This document shows, piece after piece, positions 17,666 through 25,154 of a stretch of 64,000 bases of DNA (position 1 is its first letter; every line of letters starts with the position of its first letter). Under the pieces are notes generated by a model. It made no database searches, was not told the DNA's origin, and saw nothing but the letters and a program-made list of their open reading frames with translations. The position numbers and the translations under genes were made by a program. Source of the DNA: Clostridia bacterium (GTDB lineage: Bacteria > Bacillota > Clostridia > Oscillospirales > Acutalibacteraceae); the NCBI GenBank assembly GCA_017416765.1, contig JAFQBE010000019.1:62001-126000 (forward strand), written 5' to 3'.

Positions 17666-18985
17666 ATGAATATTCTTGAAAAATTCAGAAGGTTTCGCAC
17701 CGAAGCCGATGAACCCGTTTATGATTGCCGCGAAGGCTGTTATATGCTCCTTTACCGTAATGTAAACGCAGAAGAGTACTGTGCATGGATTAATGCGCTT
17801 GAAGCAGACGGTTATGAAATTCTTCAGCGTACCGATATGAACGGTAACCTTTATACCTGCCTTACGGGCAATGTGCTTGTAAATGCTTTATTTACTCCTT
17901 GCGACGGTATTCTGCGTGTGTCGGCAAGCGAAAACAAGCGTGTACCTAACTTCGAAAAGCAGATTTGTAAAGGCGATTGTCAGACAGCGTTTTATGCCTT
18001 TGAAAGTGACCAGACGCTTATTGACTGTGGTATGTGCTTGCTTGTTCAGTGTCCCGATTACAGCTTTTTTGTTGTGGACAGCGGACATTATCTGCAAATG
18101 AACGATAATGACCGTATTTATAAATTCATGCGTGAGCGTACACCGCAGGGTCAGAAGGTGGTTGTAAACGGTTGGCTGCTCAGCCACGCACATTCTGACC
18201 ATGTTTCAAAGTTTATGGATTTCCTGCGTTATAACCGCGATGATGTTATAATCGAAGGCATCTATTCCAACCTTATTCCTGATTACAATGCCGCAAATGT
18301 TTATTGGGATACGGAAGAAACTCTGCTGGCAGCAAAGCTTTTCAAGGTGCTTGATAATACCGATATACCCACCTATAAAATCCATACCGGTCAGCGCTTT
18401 TATATCCGCAACCTCTGTTTTGATGTTATGGGTACGCATGAGGATATTTATCCGCAGCTTGTTCGCGATTATAACGATTCTTCCTGTATGGTTATGCTGA
18501 CAGCGGAAAATTCACGCGTGTTTATTCCGGGTGATGCAAGCAATCTTGCAAGTATAGAACTTGTAAAACGCTATGGTGAAACGCTCAAATGCGATGTTGT
18601 TCAGATGTCGCACCACGGTCACAACGGACTTTATAAGGATGCGTATGAGCTGCTTGATGCCTGTGTTGCCGTGTTCCCGATTACGCGTATCAAGTTTGAC
18701 GAAGAATACCCGAGAATTGAAGCAAACCGCCGTGCAATTGAGCTTGCAGAAAGATACTATATTACCTCTGACGGTACTGTTAAAATTCCCTTGCCGTTTT
18801 CGCTTGAATCAATAGAAAAGCTGCCCGATGAAACCTTTGAGGATTTCGGTAAAATAGAGCGTTTGTGGGGATACACTTATACCGATGAACGAAAGAAAGA
18901 ATTATACGATATTTTCCTTTCAAACGGCGGTAGTCTGGATAATGCAACTCTGCCTGTACGCTATGAAGGAATATTCTCTATGTAA
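17666..18985 (+). CDS. MBL-fold metallohydrolase
   Basis: 439 residues. A unique N-terminal region (about 1-125) precedes a metallo-beta-lactamase domain with the metal motif LLSHAHSDHVSK (about 175), then FIPGDASNLAS and VQMSHHGHNG as later metal ligands. The arrangement resembles ComEC-C-terminal-type hydrolases, but without membrane segments. It is cytoplasmic. The substrate is unknown. It is followed 11 bp later by a HAD phosphatase, probably in one transcript. Confidence 0.85.
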   Translation: MNILEKFRRFRTEADEPVYDCREGCYMLLYRNVNAEEYCAWINALEADGYEILQRTDMNGNLYTCLTGNVLVNALFTPCDGILRVSASENKRVPNFEKQICKGDCQTAFYAFESDQTLIDCGMCLLVQCPDYSFFVVDSGHYLQMNDNDRIYKFMRERTPQGQKVVVNGWLLSHAHSDHVSKFMDFLRYNRDDVIIEGIYSNLIPDYNAANVYWDTEETLLAAKLFKVLDNTDIPTYKIHTGQRFYIRNLCFDVMGTHEDIYPQLVRDYNDSSCMVMLTAENSRVFIPGDASNLASIELVKRYGETLKCDVVQMSHHGHNGLYKDAYELLDACVAVFPITRIKFDEEYPRIEANRRAIELAERYYITSDGTVKIPLPFSLESIEKLPDETFEDFGKIERLWGYTYTDERKKELYDIFLSNGGSLDNATLPVRYEGIFSM

Positions 18986-18996
18986 GGTAATGCACA

Positions 18997-19587
18997 ATGA
19001 AAGAAATTGATATTTACGATTTTGATAAAACCGTTATTCCTTTTGACAGCGGTTCAAAGTTCTGGCTTTATTGCTTTTTGCATAATCCGTGGATTATAGT
19101 CTGCCTGCCTTTGCAGGCAGCGGCAGCAATCCCGTATCTGCTTAAAATCAAAAAACTTACCTATGCCAAAAACAGACTTTTCTGTTTTATCAGGCTGATT
19201 AACCTTGAAAAGAATGTTAAAGGCTTCTGGGATAAATACGAAAGTAAGGTTTTTGATTGGTTTATGCCTGAAAACCGTAAGCGGTATACCGTTGTCATAA
19301 GCGCAAGCCCCGATTTTCTGCTTGAAGAAATATGTTCGAGGCTTAGGGTCGATAAGCTTATCTGTACCCGCCATAACCGCCGTAACGGTACAATAATCGG
19401 AGTAAACTGCAAGGGTGAAGAAAAGGTAAAACGCTTTTATGAGGTGTTTGATGCTGCCCATGTAATAGCAGTCAGCTCTGACAGCCTGAAAAGCGATAAG
19501 CCCATTTTTTCCCTTGGAGACAGGTGCTTTCATGTTCAGAAAAACGGCGAACGCATAGAATTCGATTATAACGAAAAATATATATAA
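18997..19587 (+). CDS. HAD-superfamily (subclass IB-like) phosphatase
   Basis: 196 residues. Motif I is IYDFDKTVIPFDSG, with both catalytic Asp (positions 8 and 10), motif II VISASPDF (Ser) and a C-terminal SLKSDKPIFSLGDR in place of the usual GDxxxD motif. The cap region 20-75 is hydrophobic (NPWIIVCLPLQAAAAIPYLL) and could touch the membrane, as in phospholipid or serine phosphatases of this class. Coupled to the MBL gene. Substrate unknown. Confidence 0.82.
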   Translation: MKEIDIYDFDKTVIPFDSGSKFWLYCFLHNPWIIVCLPLQAAAAIPYLLKIKKLTYAKNRLFCFIRLINLEKNVKGFWDKYESKVFDWFMPENRKRYTVVISASPDFLLEEICSRLRVDKLICTRHNRRNGTIIGVNCKGEEKVKRFYEVFDAAHVIAVSSDSLKSDKPIFSLGDRCFHVQKNGERIEFDYNEKYI

Positions 19588-19617
19588 TTATTTCAGTATT
19601 ATATAAAAGTATTATTC

Positions 19618-19653
19618 AAAGCGTGGTTTAAAAACCATGCTTTTTTCTTTTTT
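19618..19653 (+). terminator. Terminator after the HAD gene
   Basis: AAAGCGTGGTTT and AAACCATGCTTT form a 12-bp stem (one G-U), then TTTTTTC and TTTTTT. It separates this unit from the surface-protein cluster. Confidence 0.85.
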
Positions 19654-19662
19654 AGCACTAAA

Positions 19663-19702
19663 GGTTACAAAAGATTACAAATAGTTACAATGTTGTAACC
19701 TT
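19663..19702. promoter_or_regulatory. Phased TTACAA boxes / inverted repeat (candidate operator)
   Basis: TTACAA occurs three times at 10-base intervals, followed by the inverted copy TTGTAA. The outer arms AAAGGTTACAA and TTGTAACCTTT are perfect inverted repeats. The array ends about 3 bp upstream of the -35 box of the next promoter, so it is well placed as an activator or repressor site. The cognate protein is unknown. Confidence 0.6.
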
Positions 19703-19704
19703 TA

Positions 19705-19733
19705 TTGAATGTTGAAATGCCTTTTGGTATAAT
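19705..19733 (+). promoter_or_regulatory. Promoter of the surface-protein cluster
   Basis: TTGAAT, 17 bp, perfect TATAAT. The transcript leader up to the first gene (19852) is about 110 nt. Confidence 0.8.
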
Positions 19734-19795
19734 ACGGTCGAAAGGAAGAAGTATACGGCACAAGGAGGCTGATAAGCTGTTTTAAAAACGCGGTT

Positions 19796-19822
19796 AATCG
19801 CAGAACGGTCACTCCGGTTGGT
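19796..19822 (+). repeat. Left arm of a distant inverted repeat
   Basis: AATCGCAGAACGGTCAC followed by TCCGGTTGGT. Its inverted copy lies at 20347-20374 with one substitution and a small insertion. The pair encloses the membrane-protein gene 19852-20295. Confidence 0.6.
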
Positions 19823-19851
19823 ACGCTATTAAAATGCTAAAGGTTTGAACT

Positions 19852-20295
19852 ATGCAAGACTTTCTTTACGGCACTGTATTCATTATATGCCTGTTTTTAC
19901 TTGTGATTGTGTGCCAGGATGCCTTTTCGGGTGTTTTTGAGTTTGTGCTGTTTAACGGACACGAAAACGCCTATGCATTGCGGCAGACCTACAGAAAGCT
20001 CCCGTTTTTTAAAAGGTATTTTATGCTTACCGTTTTTGATGCAGAAGTTATTAAGGATTGCAAGCGTAAAAGCCTGCCGGAAAAGCTGTTCTTTGCCGAT
20101 ATAGCATACCTGCTTATAAGCAGTTTAATGCTGGTGTCAAAAAGCTGTTTTCTGGTTTTGAAAATTCACAAGTACGATTTGGTGTATATTATTTATTTCG
20201 TTTTACTTGTATCACTGTATATCGGCTATACGGTTTACAGTATCCGTTGGGATAAAACGCATAAAGGAACCGGTAACGCAGACAAAGAAAATTGA
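19852..20295 (+). CDS. Small membrane protein of unknown function
   Basis: 147 residues with three likely transmembrane helices (about 4-24, 80-102, 108-130) and a charged loop between the first two (LRQTYRKLPFFKRYFM). The C-terminus is polar and Lys-rich. I recognise no family. It is the first gene downstream of the promoter at 19705, and a 28-bp inverted repeat flanks it. The ribosome site AAAGG is moderate. It may be a membrane component of the secreted-protein cluster that follows. Confidence 0.65.
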   Translation: MQDFLYGTVFIICLFLLVIVCQDAFSGVFEFVLFNGHENAYALRQTYRKLPFFKRYFMLTVFDAEVIKDCKRKSLPEKLFFADIAYLLISSLMLVSKSCFLVLKIHKYDLVYIIYFVLLVSLYIGYTVYSIRWDKTHKGTGNADKEN

Positions 20296-20346
20296 ATTTT
20301 CAATTTGCCTATGAAAAAAGGAACAAAACAGAAGAAAGAACGGCGG

Positions 20347-20374
20347 ACCAACCGGGGGTGACGGTTCTGCGATT
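20347..20374 (-). repeat. Right arm of the distant inverted repeat
   Basis: Reverse complement of 19796-19822 with one substitution and one extra C. It lies 33 bp before the microprotein gene at 20407. Confidence 0.6.
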
Positions 20375-20406
20375 GTTAAGAATGAAGAATTAAGGAGGAG
20401 TTTTAT

Positions 20407-20571
20407 ATGGATTCAATTTTTGATTTTCTCAACAATGCATTCAATTCTTTGGGTAATTACATTTCTGTCGATGCAGCTTTTCTGTTCAATCTCCTTGTTG
20501 CACCGCCTTATATCGCTATACAGCATTTTGTTATCGCACCAATTGCAGAATTCTTTGCAAATTTGTTTTAA
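20407..20571 (+). CDS. 54-aa hydrophobic microprotein (paralogue of 24924)
   Basis: 54 residues after a perfect AAGGAGGAG site 7 bases before the ATG. It begins MDSIFDFLNNAF and continues into a hydrophobic half with two Ala-Pro pairs (32-33 and 44-45) and the end IAEFFANLF. No signal peptide cleavage site and no charge cluster; it probably lies in or along the membrane. The 45-aa product of 24924-25061 shares the MD-x-I start and the pattern AP-x(9-10)-AP-x(3/4)-F-x2-N. It lies 32 bp before the first cluster protein, so it is probably co-transcribed. Function unknown. Confidence 0.65.
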   Translation: MDSIFDFLNNAFNSLGNYISVDAAFLFNLLVAPPYIAIQHFVIAPIAEFFANLF

Positions 20572-20603
20572 CATAACCTGAGTATACCTAAGGAGGAAAA
20601 ACA

Positions 20604-21548
20604 ATGAAAAACACTTTCAAAAAGTTTATAGCTGTTCTTTTATCGGTGCTAACCTGTCTATTATGCGGTGTTACGGCTTTTGCCGAAGGTGAAAATACAC
20701 CTGCAGAAAAGCCGGAATCTGACTTTACCTGTTACGGTTATCAGTTAAGCGATTATTATTCAACGGATTTTATTGTTGTTACCTTTGACGGCAAGTATTC
20801 GCGGATTGGCGAAATTCCCGAGGTGTGTATTGTTTTTGACAGAAACGGCAAACAATTCTTAACAGAAGATTCAATCACATTGAAAGTTTTCGAGAATGAG
20901 GGAAAAAGATATCCGCAGTTGTTTATAAAAACAAGTTGCGTTGATATAAGCCGTATTGAAATCGGTGCAGGTGCTTTTGTTACAGAATCGGGTGAAACCA
21001 GCGGTAGGCTTGAAATACCAAGCAATAAAATAACCCAAGCTTATGATTTAGGTGTGTTGTGTAAGCTCGAGATGTTTGAAGTGGAGGAAAACATTGATTT
21101 AATAACCGGTAAATCCGTTCGCTATGCAACAGTCGGAAAGCCTGTCAGAATAGTAGCTGATTCTGAATTCGGCAAGGTGTGGTTTGACGAAATTACAGCT
21201 GCATACACTGTAAACGGAGAAACTACCGAAATAACTTCCAATGAATTTGTGCCGCAGGAGCCTGGCAGCTATGTTATTGATTTGAAGTTTGGCAATATTA
21301 CCGTCGGAAAATGGGAGCTTGTTGTTCTGAGCGAAAGCGAGGCTTATTCAAAGAGCCTTCTTGACGCAACTGAATGGCTGCTTCTTACACCGTTGTATCT
21401 TGTGCTTGGTACAGGGTTGTTTGTCTTAATACCGGGCTTCGGAACATGGATCGGCTCAACAACATTGATGGCTGCTGTTTCTATGATACCTCGCTTTTTT
21501 ATGGTCCTTTTTGACGGTCCTATATATAACGAATATATACTCAAATAA
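20604..21548 (+). CDS. Secreted, C-terminally anchored surface protein, family A (copy 1)
   Basis: 314 residues. The signal peptide is TFKKFIAVLLSVLTCLLCGV ending TAFA (about 27). The outside domain is about 230 residues, beta-rich, with an Ig-like end (YTVNGETTEIT ... GSYVIDLKFG). One or two hydrophobic helices follow (about 258-305) and end DGPIYNEYILK. The copy at 23819 has an almost identical signal peptide and the same layout. A strong AAGGAGG site precedes it. I recognise no named family. It is probably displayed on the cell surface and held by its C-terminal helices. Confidence 0.75.
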   Translation: MKNTFKKFIAVLLSVLTCLLCGVTAFAEGENTPAEKPESDFTCYGYQLSDYYSTDFIVVTFDGKYSRIGEIPEVCIVFDRNGKQFLTEDSITLKVFENEGKRYPQLFIKTSCVDISRIEIGAGAFVTESGETSGRLEIPSNKITQAYDLGVLCKLEMFEVEENIDLITGKSVRYATVGKPVRIVADSEFGKVWFDEITAAYTVNGETTEITSNEFVPQEPGSYVIDLKFGNITVGKWELVVLSESEAYSKSLLDATEWLLLTPLYLVLGTGLFVLIPGFGTWIGSTTLMAAVSMIPRFFMVLFDGPIYNEYILK

Positions 21549-21589
21549 AATTAACAGCGACCGAATACACAAATTAAGGAAGAAAAACG

Positions 21590-22612
21590 ATGAAAAACAA
21601 TCTCAAAAAAATGCTCTCGGTAATTCTTTGTGTAGCACTTCTTTTTACAACCGCAAGCACAGCCTTTGCGGCGGAGGAAAGCCGAACGGTTGTCGATTCG
21701 GGCTATTGCGGTGCACAGGGCGAAAACCTCACATGGACACTCTATTCTGACGGTGAACTTGTCATCAGCGGTGAAGGTGAGATGGCTAAAGAAATAGTGC
21801 CATGGGAGGAATACTATTCGTCTATTAATGTTATTACCGTTGAGGAGGGTGTAACATCTTTAGCTAAGTGGGCGTTGTATGCTAATTTGAGTGGTAAGGA
21901 ATACAGCAGAACCTATCTTGTGAATCTTCCTAAAAGTCTCAGGGTTGTTACCCCAATTGAAAAATATACAGATACTAATGGTCAAACAATTATTGTGTGT
22001 TACGCAGGTTCAGAAGAGGATTGGAGTAAGGTTGAATTATTAAATTACACTGATAGCGTGACAATCGGGCCGGATTTTTCCCGGGAATTTATGGGCAGTT
22101 GTGCTAAGATGTATTTTAACGGAGAAAAGCCCGAAGCTTTTTGTCACATCTATAATGCACAGGGAAATATAGATTCTCCCGGAGAGGAGATAGAAGTGTA
22201 TGCACACTATTACACAGCCGGAAATAAAGCAGAAAAAATTATTATGTATTCTATCAACGACGGCAAAGAAGAGATAATTTCTGAATTTGCCGTTGGCAAA
22301 GATAACAAAACAACTGTGGTTATACCTGAGGCTAAAAAAGGCGAACTGTATGTTAGGGCAGACCTTGTCGCTGCTGACGGAAGTGTTATTGCCTCTTCTG
22401 AAAACTGTCACATAAAAAATGACGCAATTGATAACAGACCGCTTAATGAAAAAATAAAAGATACTATGGAAGAGCTTTGGGCAGGTACTATACTTCTTGG
22501 CGGTTTTACCTTCGTTTATGGTTTTCTTGCACCTATTATCGGTGTTGTGTTTTCGCCTTATTATCTTTTTTTGACTATCAGGGAATTGGTCAGAAATGCA
22601 AAGAAAAATTAA
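21590..22612 (+). CDS. Secreted, C-terminally anchored surface protein, family B (copy 1)
   Basis: 340 residues. Signal peptide NNLKKMLSVILCVALLFTTA ending AFAA (about 27). Then a BspA-type opening unit (CGAQGENLTWTLYSDGELVI), one LRR_5-like repeat (VEEGVTSLAKWALY ... CYAGSEEDWSKVE), an Ig-like domain (about 195-275) and C-terminal hydrophobic helices (about 290-325: FLAPIIGVVFSPYYLF) with a basic end. It is a short relative of BspA LRR proteins. Paralogue of the next gene. Role unknown. Confidence 0.78.
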   Translation: MKNNLKKMLSVILCVALLFTTASTAFAAEESRTVVDSGYCGAQGENLTWTLYSDGELVISGEGEMAKEIVPWEEYYSSINVITVEEGVTSLAKWALYANLSGKEYSRTYLVNLPKSLRVVTPIEKYTDTNGQTIIVCYAGSEEDWSKVELLNYTDSVTIGPDFSREFMGSCAKMYFNGEKPEAFCHIYNAQGNIDSPGEEIEVYAHYYTAGNKAEKIIMYSINDGKEEIISEFAVGKDNKTTVVIPEAKKGELYVRADLVAADGSVIASSENCHIKNDAIDNRPLNEKIKDTMEELWAGTILLGGFTFVYGFLAPIIGVVFSPYYLFLTIRELVRNAKKN

Positions 22613-22626
22613 GAGGAGGATAAACG

Positions 22627-23694
22627 ATGAAAAACAATCTCAAAAAATTGCTCTCGGTATTCTTGTGTGCTGTGCTTATTTTTACTACCGCAAGCGTAGC
22701 CTTGGCGGCAGATGGAACTCGAACGGTTGTTGATTCGGGCTATTGCGGTGCACAGGGCGAAAACCTCACCTGGACACTCTATGACGACGGCGAACTCGTT
22801 ATCAGTGGTGAGGGTGAAATGGATTGGTATTTTCTTAGCTATTCTATCGAAACATCTAAGCTACCGCCGTGGTATTCATATTATGACAAAATTGATGTCA
22901 TTACTGTTGAAGACGGTGTATCAACCATAGGGCATATGGCGTTTTATCCACTTAACAGTAATATGAAGGATGTTAGATACTTTCGAATTAATTTACCTAA
23001 GAGTTTAAAAAGTTTTAACAGCAAAATATATAATAAATCATCAGTGCGTTATGTTGCGATATGTTATGCAGGCTCGGAAGAAGATTGGAACCAAGTAGAA
23101 TTTAAGAGGTACGATTATAGTATCAGATTTGAGGATGAAACATGGTTTGAAAAAGCCTATATCCATTCGACTTATGGATTTACCTTTGGTGATAGATATA
23201 TAATGTGCTTTAACGGTGAAGAGCCACATGCATTTTGTGAATTGGCTGCGGAACAGGATAATTATAATAGTAGCGCAGGTAAAGAAGTACCGATATATGT
23301 AAAATATTATTCTGAAAAAGATGCTGTTAAAATTGTATTTTATTCAATTCTTCGAGGTAAAACAGAAAAAATTAATGAAGTGAAAATAAGTGATATTTCT
23401 TGGGGATTAGGCACAACTGTAATATTGCCTGAAGGAAAAAAAGGTGATATGTATGTTAAGGCAGAGGTAGTTGCTGATGATGGTACGATTTTGGTAACAT
23501 CAGACGATTATTTACTTAAAAACACAAGTGTTGATCATAGAACACTTGGCGAAAAAATTAAAGATGGACTTGCTATGGCAAACTTTACAGTTTTCTTTAC
23601 AACATTCTTCCTTATCATACCTATGATTCTTGCTCCCATTACCGAGCCTCTTGCTTTCATAATTGCGCTTGTACAAGGAAATTTCTGGGATTAA
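22627..23694 (+). CDS. Secreted, C-terminally anchored surface protein, family B (copy 2)
   Basis: 355 residues, a tandem paralogue of the gene 14 bp upstream. The signal peptide and the BspA-type unit (RTVVDSGYCGAQGENLTWTL) are nearly identical at residues 1-65; after that the two diverge strongly while keeping the layout (CYAGSEEDWNQVE, Ig-like domain, C-terminal helices with LAPITEPLAFIIALV). Conserved ends with a divergent middle suggest duplication followed by diversification of the binding part. AGAGGAGG is the ribosome site. Confidence 0.78.
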   Translation: MKNNLKKLLSVFLCAVLIFTTASVALAADGTRTVVDSGYCGAQGENLTWTLYDDGELVISGEGEMDWYFLSYSIETSKLPPWYSYYDKIDVITVEDGVSTIGHMAFYPLNSNMKDVRYFRINLPKSLKSFNSKIYNKSSVRYVAICYAGSEEDWNQVEFKRYDYSIRFEDETWFEKAYIHSTYGFTFGDRYIMCFNGEEPHAFCELAAEQDNYNSSAGKEVPIYVKYYSEKDAVKIVFYSILRGKTEKINEVKISDISWGLGTTVILPEGKKGDMYVKAEVVADDGTILVTSDDYLLKNTSVDHRTLGEKIKDGLAMANFTVFFTTFFLIIPMILAPITEPLAFIIALVQGNFWD

Positions 23695-23750
23695 TGATAG
23701 GTGTAATTTACTTTCTTGCACCCAATAAAAGAAAGATGAATATATAAAAC

Positions 23751-23770
23751 GGTTGATTCGTGAATCGACC
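23751..23770. repeat. Short palindrome between cluster genes
   Basis: GGTTGATTC-GT-GAATCGACC, a REP-like hairpin, related to GATTC-AC-GAATC near 12810. No T run follows, so it is not a terminator. Confidence 0.45.
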
Positions 23771-23818
23771 ATACAATGTTGATATCTTGAAAACTATAAA
23801 TCAAGAGGAGAAAAAATA

Positions 23819-24775
23819 ATGAACAACACTTTTAAAAAATTTTTGGCTGTACTTCTGTCGGTGCTGACCTGCCTTTCGTGCGGTGTTACGGCGTTTGCCG
23901 AGGAAGAAACACCCGAGGAAATACCTGCAGAGAGCTTCACCTGTGATCATTTCAATGCTAGGGCGGTAGATATTGCAGTGGTTACTTTTGACAGTAAGTA
24001 TAGCGCAATCGGTGAAACACCGTATGTAGTAGTTGATTTAATAGAAGTTACTTTATCAAAGGAAATAAAACGCACGGAGATAGATAAAGACCGAATTCAG
24101 ATGAAAATTTATGAACATAACGGCAAACGTTATCCTCAACTGTTTATCGATGTCGGTCCTTGCTGGCGGATTTTGTCACTTGAAATCGGTGAAGGCGTTT
24201 TTGTAACAGCAGACGGAGAAAAAAGCGCAAAGTTATATATCAAGGAAAATCAAATGAATTTATCCGATTGGAACTTCACAATCAAAACTGAATATGAGGC
24301 ATATGGTATTACCAGAAATATTTTAGATTTAGCTAATATGGATACATACTACTATGCAACCGTTGGTAAGCCAATTAAAATTAATGCTGTTATAGAAGGT
24401 AAATATGCTGAAGTCTGGAAGGAAAATGTTGAATTTACATATACCGTTAACGGAAAAACCGTTGAAATAACCGGTGATGAAGTTATACCTGAAGAAGCTG
24501 GAAAATATGTATTCAGCCTTAACCTTGATGATTGTTTGAAGATGCATAGAAACGTTACGGTTACTACGGAAGCTACCGCATATTTTGATAATTTAGGTAT
24601 GTATGGAACATTATTTTTGCTTTCACCGCTTATGTTTGTTGGTGGTGTACTTGTTCTTTTGTACCCGGGCATAGGCTTGCTTGCCGCTCCGAGCTTTTTC
24701 AATGCGGCTATTATGAGTGTGCCGGATTTCTTCAAGGCACTGTTTAACGGCCCTGAATATACCGTAAAAACATAA
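23819..24775 (+). CDS. Secreted, C-terminally anchored surface protein, family A (copy 2)
   Basis: 318 residues, paralogue of 20604-21548. Signal peptide TFKKFLAVLLSVLTCLSCGV ending TAFA, a beta-rich outside domain with FTYTVNGKTVEIT near 220, and C-terminal hydrophobic helices (about 262-308) ending NGPEYTVKT. The signal and the C-terminal 'PxFFxxLFxGPxY' segment are conserved with copy 1; the middle has diverged. AGAGGAG ribosome site. It is the last of the A-B-B'-A' series. Confidence 0.75.
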   Translation: MNNTFKKFLAVLLSVLTCLSCGVTAFAEEETPEEIPAESFTCDHFNARAVDIAVVTFDSKYSAIGETPYVVVDLIEVTLSKEIKRTEIDKDRIQMKIYEHNGKRYPQLFIDVGPCWRILSLEIGEGVFVTADGEKSAKLYIKENQMNLSDWNFTIKTEYEAYGITRNILDLANMDTYYYATVGKPIKINAVIEGKYAEVWKENVEFTYTVNGKTVEITGDEVIPEEAGKYVFSLNLDDCLKMHRNVTVTTEATAYFDNLGMYGTLFLLSPLMFVGGVLVLLYPGIGLLAAPSFFNAAIMSVPDFFKALFNGPEYTVKT

Positions 24776-24829
24776 TTATAAAAACCTAATGAAATCCAAT
24801 CGGTGGTTTTATTTACCGCTTGCGAAATA

Positions 24830-24858
24830 TTGCTTTGCTTTTAAAAATACTGTATAAT
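24830..24858 (+). promoter_or_regulatory. Promoter of the 45-aa microprotein
   Basis: TTGCTT, 17 bp, perfect TATAAT. It gives the microprotein its own transcript of about 250 nt. Confidence 0.7.
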
Positions 24859-24893
24859 ATACACAGGCTCAAAGATACATAAAAAGGAATGTG

Positions 24894-24917
24894 CTTTTTG
24901 CCGCAAAAAGAAGGAGG
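24894..24917 (+). promoter_or_regulatory. Hairpin abutting the ribosome binding site
   Basis: CTTTTTG-CCG-CAAAAAG is followed without a gap by AAGGAGG. A stem that touches the Shine-Dalgarno sequence could tune initiation of the microprotein. Confidence 0.5.
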
Positions 24918-24923
24918 TATATT

Positions 24924-25061
24924 ATGGACGGTATAATGCAGTTTATCGGCGAGCTCGGTGACAGCCTGTCGTTTGTATTCGGCTACGCTTTTGCACCTGT
25001 TTCAATTATTTTCGAGCAGGTGTTTGCACCAGTGATTCTGTTTATCCAGAACATGATGTAA
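24924..25061 (+). CDS. 45-aa hydrophobic microprotein (paralogue of 20407)
   Basis: 45 residues, starts MDGIMQFIGELGDS and continues as one hydrophobic segment with Ala-Pro pairs at 24-25 and 35-36, ending FIQNMM. Perfect AAGGAGG 6 bases before the ATG, its own promoter with TATAAT and a terminator hairpin nearby: the gene is clearly set up for strong expression. It resembles the 54-aa product of 20407. Possible roles are a membrane partner of the cluster proteins, a signal or a toxic peptide; none can be decided from sequence. Confidence 0.68.
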   Translation: MDGIMQFIGELGDSLSFVFGYAFAPVSIIFEQVFAPVILFIQNMM

Positions 25062-25069
25062 TTTAATAG

Positions 25070-25110
25070 CCATAAAAAGAGGGATGAAACTTTATGGTTT
25101 CATCCCTCTT
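25070..25110 (-). terminator. Terminator of the pur operon
   Basis: AAGAGGGATGAAAC (25077-25090) pairs perfectly with GTTTCATCCCTCTT (25097-25110). On the minus strand a run of five T follows. The same hairpin lies 15 bp after the microprotein stop on the plus strand, but there it is followed by A, so it ends that transcript less well. Confidence 0.88.
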
Positions 25111-25154
25111 AAAAATTATATATCCCTTTTATTGAGGCGCTGCGACTGATGCAA

